Below are positions 5,571-5,691 of a stretch of 5,691 nucleotides of DNA, piece after piece. A program made the translations under genes and the position numbers. The notes below the pieces were generated by a model. It did no database searches. It saw only the letters and a program-made list of their open reading frames with translations, and was not told the DNA's origin. The stretch is from Cytophagales bacterium (lineage in GTDB: Bacteria > Bacteroidota > Bacteroidia > Cytophagales > 172606-1), in NCBI GenBank assembly GCA_025455595.1, contig JALOMD010000237.1, forward strand, positions 1 through 5,691. Reading direction: 5' to 3'. The number at the start of each line of letters is the position of its first letter. Positions within the stretch are counted from its first letter, which is position 1.

Positions 5571-5603
5571 TCAGGTCAGAGTTCAGAGGTCAGAAGTCAG
5601 ACG
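5571..5603. repeat. Heptad array, consensus TCAGANG, four units plus a partial, after the thioesterase stop
   Basis: A partial TCAGG is followed by four exact heptads (TCAGAGT, TCAGAGG, TCAGAAG, TCAGACG). It starts 3 nt after the stop codon at 5565-5567 and ends on the first base of palindrome copy 5. Confidence 0.8.
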
Positions 5604-5635
5604 GGCGTTCTGGGCAAATTTTGCCCAGAACGCCC
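5603..5635. repeat. 33-nt perfect palindrome containing hairpin copy 5
   Basis: Arms of 16 nt (5603-5618 and 5620-5635) are perfectly complementary around a central T. The 27-nt core (5606-5632) equals that at 4856-4882 except for one T-to-C change on the left arm matched by A-to-G on the right, which preserves pairing. It lies 35 nt after the thioesterase stop and has no T-run, so any terminator role would be non-classical. Confidence 0.9.
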
Positions 5636-5650
5636 AAGCATAGTCCGTTT

Positions 5651-5691
5651 GCCGTAAGCCCCGTCGGAGGCGACCCGTCTGTAGAAAAACC
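5651..5691. repeat. Possible start of another dispersed repeat, cut by the window edge
   Basis: The tail contains GTCG-GAGG-CGAC and then CCCGTCTGTAGAAAAAC. From memory this resembles a GTCGGAG...CTGTAGAAAA repeat seen between genes in Bacteroidota, but only one copy is present here and the element runs off the window. No gene start is visible. Confidence 0.3.

Noticed and set aside
5603..5635. Palindrome as an ordinary intrinsic terminator
   Set aside because: No T-run follows, and the centre has only a one-base loop; it belongs to the dispersed hairpin family.

Overview
The window looks like Bacteroidota chromosome, probably a fairly GC-rich Cytophagales or Saprospirales relative. The reasons are SusC-type CarboxypepD_reg-like domains ending in LSEVV-(T/S)-G, a Bacteroidota-style ECF sigma factor, no Shine-Dalgarno sequence before any of the four starts, and many palindromic intergenic repeats. 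The lineage call is inference; no rRNA or tRNA gene is present.

Layout. Positions 1-1881 (minus) encode an exported von Willebrand A protein of the YfbK type with an N-terminal CarboxypepD_reg-like domain. A 467-bp divergent intergenic region (1882-2348) follows and holds a long inverted repeat. On the plus strand come an ECF sigma factor (2349-2927), a single-pass membrane protein joining an anti-sigma-like cytoplasmic N-terminus to a periplasmic CarboxypepD_reg-like domain and a TonB C-terminal domain (3401-4822), and a hotdog acyl-CoA thioesterase (5001-5567). The sigma gene and the membrane-protein gene are separated by a 473-bp non-coding stretch that is almost entirely repeat.

How the genes may work together (inference). 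The sigma factor and the membrane protein look like an envelope-responsive sigma/anti-sigma pair. The divergent vWA protein carries a related CarboxypepD_reg-like domain and would share the periplasm with the membrane protein's C-terminal part. The thioesterase is an ordinary metabolic gene and may only be a neighbour.

Intergenic DNA is the most unusual part. Every gap carries at least one copy of a 27-nt hairpin (CGTTTTGGGC...AAAACG; five copies, one inverted, one with a compensatory base-pair change). The gaps also carry degenerate arrays with a strict 7-nt period but a different heptad sequence in each array. These arrays sit within about 20 nt of gene starts and stops, and four of the five hairpins have one abutting the same side. 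Two hairpin copies form the ends of a ~360-bp composite inverted-repeat element that appears to contain a second nested element. I could not identify this repeat system with a named family.
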